This document shows positions 27,102-35,885 of a stretch of 64,000 bases of DNA, one piece after another. The position numbers and the translations under genes were made by a program. The notes under the pieces are model-generated. The model was not told where the DNA came from. It was given only the letters and a program-made list of their open reading frames with translations, and made no database searches. Source of the DNA: Nostoc sp. 'Peltigera membranacea cyanobiont' N6 (GTDB lineage: Bacteria > Cyanobacteriota > Cyanobacteriia > Cyanobacteriales > Nostocaceae); assembly GCF_002949735.1 (NCBI RefSeq), contig NZ_CP026681.1, positions 8,150,649-8,214,648 on the forward strand, given 5' to 3'. The first letter of the stretch is position 1. Every line of letters begins with the position of its first letter.

Positions 27102-28685
27102 ATGGCAATTATCAATGGAACTGATGCTAATGACATCCTCAATGGTTTCGGGAGTAATGACAGCATCAATGGCTTTGAGGGCGACGATATTTTGAATATT
27201 AGTAATTATTCTGGGAAGAACTTTTTAGACGGCGGCTCTGACAATGATAGACTTTATGCTAAAAAGACTACCGACAACAATACCCTCAAAGGCGGAAGTG
27301 GGGATGATTATTTAGATGTTTCTTCTTCTTCTGGGAAAAACCTCCTAGACGGTGGTTCTGAGAGCGATCAAATCTATGCTACACATACCACTGGCAACAA
27401 TATCCTCAAGGGTGGAAGTGAGAATGATTATTTAGATGTATCTTCTTCTTTTGGGAATAACACTCTTTATGGAGATACAGGAAATGACGAATTTTCGATT
27501 CAGGATAGTTTTGGCAAAAATACTATTTTAGGAGGAACTGGCTCTGATAAATTTTCCGCATATAAAGTCAATGGTGCTAATACCTTGAATGGGGGAGATG
27601 GCGACGACTCTTTCTATTTGAGTTCCCCATCTAGCGCTCCTTCTTTTTTAGTTACTCAAACCATAGATGGGGGTAAAGGTTCCGATTATTTGGAAGTCGA
27701 TTACAGTAGCAATACTACTAAAGGAATCTCCTGGACTTTCAATGCAATCACGAACCAAGGCTCGATAACAGCCGGCACGAGTCGAGTCAGCTACAAGAAT
27801 ATTGAACGATTTAATATCACTGGTACAGCCTACGCTGACAATATCGTGGGAGGCAATAGTGAAGATGTACTCAATGGGGGTACTTCTGGCAATGATACTA
27901 TTAGTGCGGGTGCAGGTAACGATTACCTGAATGTTTCCTACTCGTCTGGTAACAACATTGTGAATGGAGACGATGGTAATGATACCTTTTACGCATATAG
28001 AGTCAAGGGTGCTAACACCTTGAATGGCGGGAATGGAGATGACTCTTTTTATTTGAGCGCCTCATCTACCGCCACTTCTGTTTTAGTGACTCAAACAGTA
28101 AATGGGGGTACAGGTGACGATAGTTTGGAAGTTAATTACAGTAGCGATACTATCAAAGGAATCACCTCAACCTTCAATGCAACCACTAACCAAGGCTCAA
28201 TAACATCTGGCACAAATCGAGTTAGCTACAAGAAGATTGAACGATTAAACATCAGTGGTACAGCCTATGCTGACAAGATCGTGGGGGGTAATAACGGCGA
28301 TGTGCTATATGGATATAATGGCAACGATCTCTTGACTGGAGGGAGAGGTAGTGATGCTCTGTACGGGGGAGATGGCACTGATACCTTTGCGTTCAATAAT
28401 TACAATGAAGGGATTGATAGTCTTGATGACTTCAACCCGACTGGTGAAGTTATTCAGGTTTCGGCTGCTGGTTTCGGCGGCTCTTTAGCAGTAGGTACAC
28501 TCTTAGCCAGTCAGTTTACCATCGGTTCAGTTGCGAGTGCGATCGCTCAACGATTTATTTACAACAATATTACAGGCACACTGTCCTTTGACCAAGATGG
28601 TAGCGGAGGTGCTTTTTCTCAGGTAGAATTCGCGCAACTAAACAGTGGATTATCACTAAGCGCAACCAATTTCGTTGTTGTCTAA
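27102..28685 (+). CDS. RTX-type calcium-binding secreted protein
   Basis: The 527-residue protein is built of Gly/Asp-rich nonapeptide-like repeats (such as GGSGDDYLD, GGDGDDSFYL, GGRGSDALYGGDGTD), which bind calcium and fold after type I secretion. The C-terminal 90 residues (DSLDDFNPTGEVIQVSAAGF onward, ending in ATNFVVV) look like the cyanobacterial type I secretion signal region. There is no N-terminal signal peptide, as expected. Residues about 145-260 and 300-415 are an internal duplication (both contain GANTLNGG, DDSFYLS, NQGSIT and GTAYAD). No catalytic domain is seen, so a surface or matrix role is more likely than a toxin. No secretion genes are adjacent. Confidence 0.85.
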   Translation: MAIINGTDANDILNGFGSNDSINGFEGDDILNISNYSGKNFLDGGSDNDRLYAKKTTDNNTLKGGSGDDYLDVSSSSGKNLLDGGSESDQIYATHTTGNNILKGGSENDYLDVSSSFGNNTLYGDTGNDEFSIQDSFGKNTILGGTGSDKFSAYKVNGANTLNGGDGDDSFYLSSPSSAPSFLVTQTIDGGKGSDYLEVDYSSNTTKGISWTFNAITNQGSITAGTSRVSYKNIERFNITGTAYADNIVGGNSEDVLNGGTSGNDTISAGAGNDYLNVSYSSGNNIVNGDDGNDTFYAYRVKGANTLNGGNGDDSFYLSASSTATSVLVTQTVNGGTGDDSLEVNYSSDTIKGITSTFNATTNQGSITSGTNRVSYKKIERLNISGTAYADKIVGGNNGDVLYGYNGNDLLTGGRGSDALYGGDGTDTFAFNNYNEGIDSLDDFNPTGEVIQVSAAGFGGSLAVGTLLASQFTIGSVASAIAQRFIYNNITGTLSFDQDGSGGAFSQVEFAQLNSGLSLSATNFVVV

Positions 28686-29082
28686 TTGTACAGAGTCAAG
28701 GCGATCGTTCCATAGTACCTTGTGGTTAAAAGCTTTTGGTTGAAGAGTGCGATCGCCTTTAGTATAGCCATCAAAGTGTAGACGCTCTGATAACGAATTC
28801 TGACTACAAACTTTGTTTAGTAGTGGATTTTCAATCTTCATATCATGATTATCCTGAAGCAAGAGAGCGCGATGCCTAATGCCTACGGCGGCAAGCTACG
28901 CAAAAAGGCAACTTTACTCGCTCTTGCAGCAGTCCCCTTACTTTATTCACGGGTGAAAGACTTTGGATTATTACATCTTTACTCTCAATCTGAAGAAGTA
29001 GTATGTAATTTATTTACAGGAAATCGACGAGAAAATGCCCAAGCCCTAATTAGAAAGTATTGCGAACAATCTTTTTATTCTG

Positions 29083-29223
29083 ATGTTCGAGTTGCAGCTT
29101 GGTAAACCACAAGATGTTTGCACGATAGTTCGTCTAGATGAGCGCACTGGAAACATATTCATCTTATCTGGCAATGAAATAGAAATTTTAATTAGTCGCG
29201 ATGGAAATTGGCGATATTTATGA
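29083..29223 (+). CDS. Short DUF6888-like protein, coupled to the next gene
   Basis: A 46-codon frame starting at ATG 29083 with VRLDERTGNIFILSGNEIEI, which matches the C-terminal half of DUF6888-type small proteins. Homologues are longer at the N-terminus. Here the same frame is stopped shortly upstream, and the upstream sequence in another frame (ENAQALIRKYCEQSF) could be its displaced N-terminus, implying a frameshift. The stop overlaps the next start as ATGA, which is a strong sign of translational coupling. Function unknown. Confidence 0.5.
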   Translation: MFELQLGKPQDVCTIVRLDERTGNIFILSGNEIEILISRDGNWRYL

Positions 29224-29435
29224 CAAAACCAAACTTTGATGCTATGAGTGAAGCAGAATTACGCGCCTACGTCATTGCACACCAAGATGATCAAGAGGCT
29301 TTTTACGCACTTGCGGATCGTTTGACGGCAAAACCTCCCTCTGCAACTTATCCCGCATCAATGACTCCAGAGGAAATCCAGAATGCAATATTAGACATTA
29401 TTCAACAAAAACAGCGTAGGCGCAGCCCGTCGTAG
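29220..29435 (+). CDS. DUF6887-like small protein
   Basis: A 71-residue protein beginning MTKPNFDAMSEAELRAYVIA, followed by HQDDQEAFYALADRL. This is the pattern of DUF6887, often found just after DUF6888 in cyanobacteria. The ATG overlaps the previous stop by 4 nt. The C-terminal QKQRRRSPS is encoded by a dispersed repeat (GTAGGCGCAGCCCGTCGTAG, about 29417-29436), so the natural tail may have been replaced. The two-gene size and coupling look like a toxin-antitoxin-type cassette, but no such activity is established. Confidence 0.65.
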   Translation: MTKPNFDAMSEAELRAYVIAHQDDQEAFYALADRLTAKPPSATYPASMTPEEIQNAILDIIQQKQRRRSPS

Positions 29436-29515
29436 ACATCGCCAGACTCCAAAAAAACAGCATAAATTTTTAACACCCTTGCCCCTAGATATAACGAAGG
29501 TGATACACTACATCC

Positions 29516-29596
29516 ATGCTAGGGGTGCCTACATAATCAGGCTGAGATCACACCCTTAACACCTGAGTCTGGGTAATACCAGCGGAGGGAAGCTGT
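29516..29596 (+). promoter_or_regulatory. TPP riboswitch upstream of thiC
   Basis: The conserved thi-box elements are readable: GGGGTGCC, GGCTGAGATCACACCCTTAA, ACCTGAGTCTGGGTAATACC and AGCGGAGGGAAGC. They lie directly upstream of thiC and its AGAGGAA ribosome site (about 29601). Binding of thiamine pyrophosphate is expected to lower thiC expression, probably by hiding the ribosome site. Confidence 0.95.
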
Positions 29597-29614
29597 TTAT
29601 AGAGGAATCACAAT

Positions 29615-30988
29615 ATGCGGACAGAATGGGTTGCTAAACGGCGTGGGCAGGTTAATGTATCGCAAATGCACTACGCCCGCCAAGGTGTCATCACTGAAGA
29701 AATGCACTACGTCGCCCAACGAGAAAATCTCCCTACCGATCTCATTCGTGACGAAGTGGCGCGGGGGCGGATGATTATCCCTGCTAATATTAATCACACT
29801 AATTTAGAGCCGATGGCTATTGGCATCGCCTCTAAATGTAAAGTCAATGCTAATATTGGCGCTTCCCCCAACTCTTCTAACCTTCAAGAAGAAGTTGATA
29901 AGCTGAATCTGGCGGTGAAGTACGGTGCTGATACCGTGATGGATTTGTCCACGGGCGGCGGTAATTTGGATGAAATTCGTACCGCTATCATCAAGGCTTC
30001 ACCTGTTCCCATTGGTACAGTACCTGTTTACCAAGCTTTAGAAAGCGTCCACGGCACAATTGAGAATCTGACTGCTGATGATTTTCTCCATATCATCGAA
30101 AAACACGCCCAGCAAGGGGTAGATTATCAAACTATCCACGCTGGGATTTTGATTGAACATTTGCCTTTGGTGAGAAACCGGATCACCGGTATTGTCTCTC
30201 GCGGTGGCGGTATTTTGGCGCGGTGGATGCTGCATCACCACAAACAAAACCCACTTTATACCCACTTCCAAGATATTATTGAGATTTTCAAAAAGTACGA
30301 TGTCTCCTTCAGTTTAGGAGATTCTCTACGTCCTGGTTGTACCCATGATGCCTCAGATGAAGCACAATTAGCTGAATTGAAAACTCTGGGACAACTAACT
30401 CGCAAAGCCTGGGAAGATGATGTCCAGGTAATGGTGGAAGGACCGGGACACGTGCCAATGGATCAAATTGAGTTCAATGTTCGTAAGCAGATGGAAGAGT
30501 GTTCTGAAGCACCTTTCTATGTTTTGGGGCCATTGGTGACAGACATTGCTCCTGGTTATGACCATATCACTTCAGCTATTGGAGCAGCTATGGCTGGATG
30601 GTACGGTACTGCAATGCTGTGCTATGTAACACCCAAAGAACATTTGGGTCTACCAAATGCCGAAGATGTACGGAATGGGTTGATTGCCTATAAAATAGCG
30701 GCTCATGCGGCTGATATTGCTAGACATCGCCCCGGTGCAAGGGATAGAGATGATGAACTTTCTAAGGCGCGTTACAATTTCGATTGGAACCGTCAGTTTG
30801 AATTATCACTCGATCCAGAAAGAGCTAAGGAATATCACGATGAAACTTTACCAGCAGATATCTATAAAACTGCTGAGTTTTGTTCGATGTGTGGGCCTAA
30901 GTTCTGCCCAATGCAAACTAAGGTTGATGCTGATGCGCTGACAGAATTAGAGAAATTCTTGGCGAAAGAGCCTGTGAGTCAAAGCTAA
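29615..30988 (+). CDS. thiC: Phosphomethylpyrimidine synthase
   Basis: ThiC is a radical SAM enzyme that rearranges aminoimidazole ribotide into HMP-phosphate for thiamine synthesis. The 457-residue protein has EYVAQRE-like start region (MHYVAQRENLPTDLIRDEVA), IPANINHTNLEPMAIG, DLSTGGGNLDEIR, GDSLRPGCTHDASD, MVEGPGHVPMDQI and the C-terminal cluster motif FCSMCGPKFCPM with three Cys for the 4Fe-4S cluster. It is the short form without the N-terminal extension of E. coli ThiC. It is controlled by the TPP riboswitch. Confidence 0.98.
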   Translation: MRTEWVAKRRGQVNVSQMHYARQGVITEEMHYVAQRENLPTDLIRDEVARGRMIIPANINHTNLEPMAIGIASKCKVNANIGASPNSSNLQEEVDKLNLAVKYGADTVMDLSTGGGNLDEIRTAIIKASPVPIGTVPVYQALESVHGTIENLTADDFLHIIEKHAQQGVDYQTIHAGILIEHLPLVRNRITGIVSRGGGILARWMLHHHKQNPLYTHFQDIIEIFKKYDVSFSLGDSLRPGCTHDASDEAQLAELKTLGQLTRKAWEDDVQVMVEGPGHVPMDQIEFNVRKQMEECSEAPFYVLGPLVTDIAPGYDHITSAIGAAMAGWYGTAMLCYVTPKEHLGLPNAEDVRNGLIAYKIAAHAADIARHRPGARDRDDELSKARYNFDWNRQFELSLDPERAKEYHDETLPADIYKTAEFCSMCGPKFCPMQTKVDADALTELEKFLAKEPVSQS

Positions 30989-31009
30989 TTGACGCGGGGA
31001 TGCAAACAA

Positions 31010-31040
31010 TGTAGAGACGTAGCACTGCTACGTCTCTACA
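31010..31040. repeat. Perfect palindrome between thiC and the kinase-like gene
   Basis: A 15-bp arm (TGTAGAGACGTAGCA) is mirrored exactly around one central C. It starts 21 bp past the thiC stop and may terminate thiC. It belongs to the same GAGACG-type palindrome group as the AGACGCG elements, with a different core. Confidence 0.8.
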
Positions 31041-31063
31041 ATAAGAGGATGGGAGAAGCAGTT

Positions 31064-31693
31064 GTGGAACAGACACAAAAGCCAGGACAGATTGTAATCC
31101 TGAATGGTACTCCGCGATCGGGGAAGTCGAGCATTGTGGAAGCGATTCAGGAGACATTTGATGGTGTATGGATGAACTTGGGTGTCGATAGGTTTATGCA
31201 AATGACTCCTGCAAGATACCTGCCTGGGATCGGTCTGCGGCCAGGGGGAGAACGCCAGGACATCGAACCCCTCGTTCCCATTCTCTACAGCGCTATGTAT
31301 GAATCCATTGCCGCCCACAGCCGCTTAGGACTAAATGTCGTGGTTGATGTCGGACACCATGATGCATACGCAACGGAGCGGGGAATTCTGAGCGATAGTG
31401 CCCGACGTTTAAACGGATTGCCGGTCTTGTTCGTAGGCGTTCGCTGCCCCATTGAGATAATTATGGAAAGACGACAAAATACGGGGTGGAAAGTAGTAAG
31501 TGCAGCCGACTCCCCGGTGCCACCTCCGATTCTGTTATGGCAGCGTGAAGTCCACATCCCTGGCATCTATGACCTTGAAGTTGATACCTCGTTATTAAGT
31601 CCGGGTGCGTGTGCTGAGGTGATACGCCAGCATCTCGTAAATAGTCCAGTACCATCGGCATTCCAACGACTTGCCGCATTGTCTCACAAATAA
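31064..31693 (+). CDS. Chloramphenicol phosphotransferase-like P-loop kinase
   Basis: A 209-residue small-molecule kinase-like protein. The P-loop GTPRSGKSS follows QIVILNG near residue 9, then GVDRFMQMTP, VVVDVGHHD with the likely catalytic Asp, and FVGVRCPIEIIMERRQ with the lid Arg residues. This is the chloramphenicol 3-O-phosphotransferase family, whose natural substrates in most bacteria are unknown. I prefer GTG 31064 because GGGAGAA lies 6-7 nt upstream; ATG 31049 or the longer frame from 30989 would overlap the palindrome. Confidence 0.8.
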   Translation: MEQTQKPGQIVILNGTPRSGKSSIVEAIQETFDGVWMNLGVDRFMQMTPARYLPGIGLRPGGERQDIEPLVPILYSAMYESIAAHSRLGLNVVVDVGHHDAYATERGILSDSARRLNGLPVLFVGVRCPIEIIMERRQNTGWKVVSAADSPVPPPILLWQREVHIPGIYDLEVDTSLLSPGACAEVIRQHLVNSPVPSAFQRLAALSHK

Positions 31694-31891
31694 ATAATCG
31701 CCTAGCTGTATCAAACCGTATTCAGCCTTAAGGAGTCAATATTGTTTGGTTAAAACAAGAGACGCGATAAATCGCCGTCTTTACAATAATCAGTTATGTA
31801 AGATTTCAAGTTTTGTTTCTCTCAAAATATCAGGTTGGGTTTTGCTGTCGCTCTACCCAGCCTACAACTACCCTTAACCAAGGATATTGGC
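31694..31891. repeat. Intergenic with a decayed AGACGCG palindrome
   Basis: 31758-31780 is an imperfect copy of the dispersed palindrome (one extra C in the right arm). Nothing else is seen. Confidence 0.55.
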
Positions 31892-33880
31892 TTAAAATCC
31901 AATTTCAATGGTCAAGCTGCGAATCTTTCCTGTATCTGCGTTAGCTTTATCTGCAACTTCAAGAGTCCAGGTTCCTTGGGGATTTTTACCTTTAAAGGCA
32001 GCAAGTTTTGGGGTGTTTACCTCGTCATAAGTTGTTTTAATATTATCTGTAGCTCCGCCTTGGCGATCGTGCAGAATGATGGGAAGTACACCTATTTGTA
32101 CTGGGGGAAGAAGAGTAACTACAAGATCCCCAATATAGGTATGCTCAATGTCTACATTAACTTTGATGGATTTCAGGAGGGTGGTATTAGCGATCGCCAA
32201 CGACAATGTTGATGTTTGCAAGTCGTTAATGGGGATATCTTGCACTGCCTTGAATATAGTAATGGGCGATGTTTGCGCCGGCTTGGCCAATTCTACAGCT
32301 TTAAGAGCATTCATTCGACCGTAACCATAGAAAGGGCTGCGACCATTGGCATCATATTTACCTCCAGCTCGATCGATGCGATCGCAGGAGCGTTTTATAA
32401 TATCTCGTACTTCATCCCAACGCAGATTTGGGTTTCTGGCAATAATCAAGGCTGCTACCCCAGCCGCACCGGGACAAGCACTGGAAGTTCCGCCGAATTC
32501 GCTTGTGTAGTTACCTCCCGCATCACCCAGATTCCGATTACCCGAATTATAGCCAACTACACCAGCGCGATCGGTTGTCCAAATTCCAGGGGTTTGAGAA
32601 CTATCACCATTGTTACTGGGAAAGGCACACCACACCGCTTGACCAAAGTCGCTGTAAGCGCTTCTCGTGCCGAAGTCGTTACAAGCTGCGACAGCAATCA
32701 CCTTTTGGTAACTAGCGTAACCATCGTTATCCACGCTTTCGTTACCATTACCAGCCGCGAATAAAATTACACATCCCTTGCCGTTGCGCCCTTTATTAAT
32801 TGCAAAGTCCATAGCCAGTCTTGTAGAGTCAGGCAGAGGGACTTTTTGCTTGTGTAGAGGATCGTCTGGCTCAAACCAAACACCATCTGCTGGGCCCCAG
32901 CTACAAGAAATAACATCAGCACCATTTTGAGCCGCCCAAATAAAAGCATCTGCTTCATCCTGTGAACCCAACGATGAAGCTAAACGAATCGGCATCAGTT
33001 TTGCACCCGGTGCTACACCAGATGCACCAAATTTCCCGTTTCCACAAGCTACTCCGGCACAAGCTGTCCCGTGGTTATTGTCGTTTCCGGGTCTGGGATT
33101 GTCACTTTTACGTGTGACATCACGCGGGGCAACAATCTTTCCAGAGGAACGGAACTCTTCATGATCGAGATCCACACCGTCGTCGATAATTGCAATAATT
33201 GCCCCTGTGCCATCGCTCAACTTCCAAGCGGCCTCAACGTTGGCATGGGCGTTAATTACCTTACCATTAATTGTTGTTTGCTTTAAGTGCCACTGTTGTG
33301 GGAAAACCTGACGTTGGCGTGATTCACGCACTAGTTCAGGATGACACAGTTCAACTGATTCTTCATTCAAAAGTCGCTCGGCAATGTCAAAGATGGCTAT
33401 ACCAGTATTTGCAGGTGCGTTGACAAAGTAAGTATTTCGTGCATATTCAAGTTGGCGTTTAATTGTTAAGTTGTAACGTCTTAATACCTCTTGGCAGACG
33501 CTTGATTCTTCTTCGTTATCGAATTTAACAAAGAGGTTTTCGGTGTAAATTACCGGTTGACTGGACGCTGGATCGATGAGGACACGTCCGGCAAATTGGA
33601 CTTCAGACTCTTGATTGAGAATTTCACGGGCGCGATCGCGCAGAGCCACACCTTGATTCGGAACTTTCGCTTGCAGAATTTCTACACCCGCTTGCCGAAA
33701 CCGGGTTGTTAACTCGAATTGATTGAGGATGCTACGAGCCGTGGGTGACACAGGCGCGACTTCAAACGGTCTTGCACCGACAATAGTACTGCGGCTTTCG
33801 GTACGCACTACAACGTGTTCGTCACTGATCGCAAGTTCATACTGTTTACCGTTTTGTCCACCATAGCGAACCTGAACCAT
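31892..33880 (-). CDS. S8 subtilisin-like protease with P domain
   Basis: The 662-residue protein carries a full catalytic triad: Asp in IIDDGVDLDHEEF (about 233), His in NNHGTACAG (about 270), Ser in GGTSSACPG (about 466), with the oxyanion Asn in FAAGNGN (about 378). The C-terminal part (about 540-662) is a proprotein-convertase P domain, with VNVDIEHTYIGDLVV and GTWTLEVAD. The first about 195 residues form a two-part prodomain-like region. There is no signal peptide, so it may act inside the cell or be exported in another way. The adjacent divergent gene at 34208 encodes a separate protein resembling the end of this prodomain. Confidence 0.93.
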   Translation of the reverse strand: MVQVRYGGQNGKQYELAISDEHVVVRTESRSTIVGARPFEVAPVSPTARSILNQFELTTRFRQAGVEILQAKVPNQGVALRDRAREILNQESEVQFAGRVLIDPASSQPVIYTENLFVKFDNEEESSVCQEVLRRYNLTIKRQLEYARNTYFVNAPANTGIAIFDIAERLLNEESVELCHPELVRESRQRQVFPQQWHLKQTTINGKVINAHANVEAAWKLSDGTGAIIAIIDDGVDLDHEEFRSSGKIVAPRDVTRKSDNPRPGNDNNHGTACAGVACGNGKFGASGVAPGAKLMPIRLASSLGSQDEADAFIWAAQNGADVISCSWGPADGVWFEPDDPLHKQKVPLPDSTRLAMDFAINKGRNGKGCVILFAAGNGNESVDNDGYASYQKVIAVAACNDFGTRSAYSDFGQAVWCAFPSNNGDSSQTPGIWTTDRAGVVGYNSGNRNLGDAGGNYTSEFGGTSSACPGAAGVAALIIARNPNLRWDEVRDIIKRSCDRIDRAGGKYDANGRSPFYGYGRMNALKAVELAKPAQTSPITIFKAVQDIPINDLQTSTLSLAIANTTLLKSIKVNVDIEHTYIGDLVVTLLPPVQIGVLPIILHDRQGGATDNIKTTYDEVNTPKLAAFKGKNPQGTWTLEVADKANADTGKIRSLTIEIGF

Positions 33881-34207
33881 ATTTTAATCTCCTGGGATAT
33901 TTATCTTGAAAATTGAGCATTGAGAAATCGTATTATGCACTACTACGCAGCGTGTGTTTACGTTTAGTTTATAGATGCTTTTTATTTCATGTGTTATATG
34001 TGTATTACAGCATTAAAAATATACAGTTTGAACAGGATTTAATCTCTCAAAAGTTCATACAAACCTTCGATTCGTCTTGCCAGAAAAGAGAGGATTCAAA
34101 ATTAGGCTGCTTTAAGAATCTTCACTATCATTAGGGGCATATAGCTTGCATTCCGATGAAAAATTTGTATTCTATACCACTGAAAAACGCTATAACATCA
34201 TTAGAAC
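33881..34207. other. Divergent intergenic region, AT-rich
   Basis: This holds the promoters of the protease and of the divergent prodomain-like gene. No clear repeat or gene is seen; a 73-codon open frame inside it has no ribosome site or recognisable product. Confidence 0.4.
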
Positions 34208-34804
34208 TTGAGAAAGATGTTTTATTTTCCGGCTGAGTATTTTCTCCAGGTGTACTCTTTACCCCTGATTGCTGAAGTGAAATTTCAAAACGACTATTTT
34301 TCTGAGTATCCTGAACAAATTCGGTTTGGTAGCAATGCTTACGGCGGGCTACGCCTACACACTACTGGATCTTACACTCGGAAGTCTGGGTATTATGCAA
34401 TACATTACAATAATCAACCCCAAACGGTGGCACCAGGAGCAATTTTACAACTTAACGATGGTGCGATCGCAGTTTTTTCAGGCGAACCAAATCCATCAGA
34501 ACCCAATACACTGACTCCAATTTACACAGTCCAACCCAATGGTTCTTTAGCTGTACCAACTGGACTGGTTTTTATCCGCTTTGCTGAAGGCGTTGATGCG
34601 GAGTCGCAACGCGAGCTAATTAATCGAGCGGGTTACGAAATAACACAAAGCCTTAACTATGCACCTCACACCGCTTGGTTGCGTGCCCGATCGGGTAATA
34701 TTGCTGATGCGATCGCTGGGATTCCTCAGTTAGAAGCGATACCTAAAGTTGAGAATATCGAACCTCAGATGCTTATGGAAAGAGGTTTGAGACAGGGGCG
34801 TTAG
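34208..34804 (+). CDS. Stand-alone subtilase-prodomain-like protein
   Basis: A 198-residue protein. Residues about 115-195 (LVFIRFAEGVDAESQRELIN, then LNYAPHTAWLRA) align by eye with residues about 115-190 of the neighbouring protease (LFVKFDNEEESSVCQEVLRR, LEYARNTYFVNA), including the run to the cleavage region. It could be an inhibitor or folding helper for the protease. Near residues 44-52 the sequence SNAYGGLRLHT is encoded by a dispersed palindromic repeat (34336-34360), a sign of in-frame repeat insertion. The start is uncertain; no strong ribosome site was seen. Confidence 0.55.
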   Translation: MRKMFYFPAEYFLQVYSLPLIAEVKFQNDYFSEYPEQIRFGSNAYGGLRLHTTGSYTRKSGYYAIHYNNQPQTVAPGAILQLNDGAIAVFSGEPNPSEPNTLTPIYTVQPNGSLAVPTGLVFIRFAEGVDAESQRELINRAGYEITQSLNYAPHTAWLRARSGNIADAIAGIPQLEAIPKVENIEPQMLMERGLRQGR

Positions 34805-34841
34805 TAATTCGTAATTCGTAATTCGTAATTATATAAAAAAG

Positions 34842-35174
34842 ATGTTTAAGAACAGCAAGAACTCTGAAGATAGTATTCTTTACAGACATGGTGACGTTTT
34901 GATCGGGCATATTGCTAGCTTACCTGTTGGTGCTAAGAAGGGTGTAGGTGCTACTCTTGCTCATGGTGAAGTTACAGGACATAGCCATCGCATTCAGCAA
35001 TCTGATGCTGTTCAGTTGTGGGTACATGGTAGTGAGCTTTTTCTTGAGGTTAAAGAAGCAAGTGCTACTTTAGTTCATGAAGAACATCGGGCGATTGAAT
35101 TACCCCAAGGGCTTTACCGCGTCTGGAAACAACGCGAATATCGACCTGATGCTTATGTAGAGGTGATAGACTAA
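34842..35174 (+). CDS. Unknown protein with a LAHGEVTGHSH motif
   Basis: A 110-residue protein of unknown function. It contains YRHGDVLIGHIASLP, TLAHGEVTGHSHRI, and HEEHRAIELPQGLYRV. The repeated His residues could bind a metal. Its stop and the next start overlap as TAATG, so the two products are probably made together. An AATTCGT heptamer array precedes it. Confidence 0.6.
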   Translation: MFKNSKNSEDSILYRHGDVLIGHIASLPVGAKKGVGATLAHGEVTGHSHRIQQSDAVQLWVHGSELFLEVKEASATLVHEEHRAIELPQGLYRVWKQREYRPDAYVEVID

Positions 35175-35872
35175 TGCTCAAAATTATGTCGAATGGACGC
35201 GTGCCGAATAAACAAGTTTTGCAGCGCCCAAAGCAAAGTCACGAGCCTGTATCAGCTGAATATGCTCGAAAACTTATCCTTGAGCATCACGCCTGGGATG
35301 GAATGCGTGTTTTAGGTCATCTGGATTTAAGCGGTGCGTTCGATCTTTACAATCTCCCTGAAAATCTCACCTGTGAAAGTCTTGATATCAGCGACTGTGT
35401 AAACCTCACAACTCTTCCCAAAGGACTCCACGTTACCTCTTGGATTGAGTTGGCTGGAAGTGGGATTAACAGTGTATCTGCTGGGCATGGTTTTGTCTGG
35501 CGCTGGCGAGGCGTGCAGGTGACAGATAAGATTGCCTTTGAATCCCAGTCTCTAACAGGACAAGATATCCTCAATGTGGAAAATGTTGAGTTGCGGCGCG
35601 TGCTGATTGAACGCCTGGGATACGAGACATTTTTGCAGCAAGTGGGAGGATTGATCCGCGATCGCGATCGTGACGCTGGTGGAGAACGTCAACTAGTCTA
35701 CATTCCTTTTGAAGATGACGAGCCGTTTATGGTTTTGAAAGTCACCTGTCCATCCACAGGACATATTCATATCTTGCGCGTCCCCCCTCACATGCAGACT
35801 TGCCATCAAGCAGCCGCTTGGATTGCAGGTTTTAATAATCCAGATGATTATAACCCTGCGATCGAGGCTTAA
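35174..35872 (+). CDS. DUF6745-like protein with a leucine-rich segment
   Basis: A 232-residue protein. Residues about 45-100 have a leucine-rich-repeat-like pattern (LDLSGAFDLYNLPENL, LDISDCVNLTTLPKGL). The C-terminal part has VELRRVLIERLGYETFLQQ, DDEPFMVLKVTCP and HILRVPPHMQTCHQAAAW, which I recognise as the DUF6745 pattern. Function unknown. Its start overlaps the stop of the 110-aa gene by one base. ATG 35174 is favoured for coupling, although an internal ATG at 35186 is possible. Confidence 0.6.
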   Translation: MLKIMSNGRVPNKQVLQRPKQSHEPVSAEYARKLILEHHAWDGMRVLGHLDLSGAFDLYNLPENLTCESLDISDCVNLTTLPKGLHVTSWIELAGSGINSVSAGHGFVWRWRGVQVTDKIAFESQSLTGQDILNVENVELRRVLIERLGYETFLQQVGGLIRDRDRDAGGERQLVYIPFEDDEPFMVLKVTCPSTGHIHILRVPPHMQTCHQAAAWIAGFNNPDDYNPAIEA

Positions 35873-35885
35873 TAGATAAACTTGT

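Noticed and set aside
28845..29105. Plus-strand frame of 86 codons before the DUF6888-like gene
   Set aside because: Part of it (AMPNAYGGKLRKK) is translated from a dispersed repeat and the rest has no recognised family. It may contain a frameshifted N-terminus of the next gene but is not supported as a gene.
33913..34134. Plus-strand frame of 73 codons between protease and prodomain-like gene
   Set aside because: No ribosome site, no recognisable motif, and position in a divergent promoter region.
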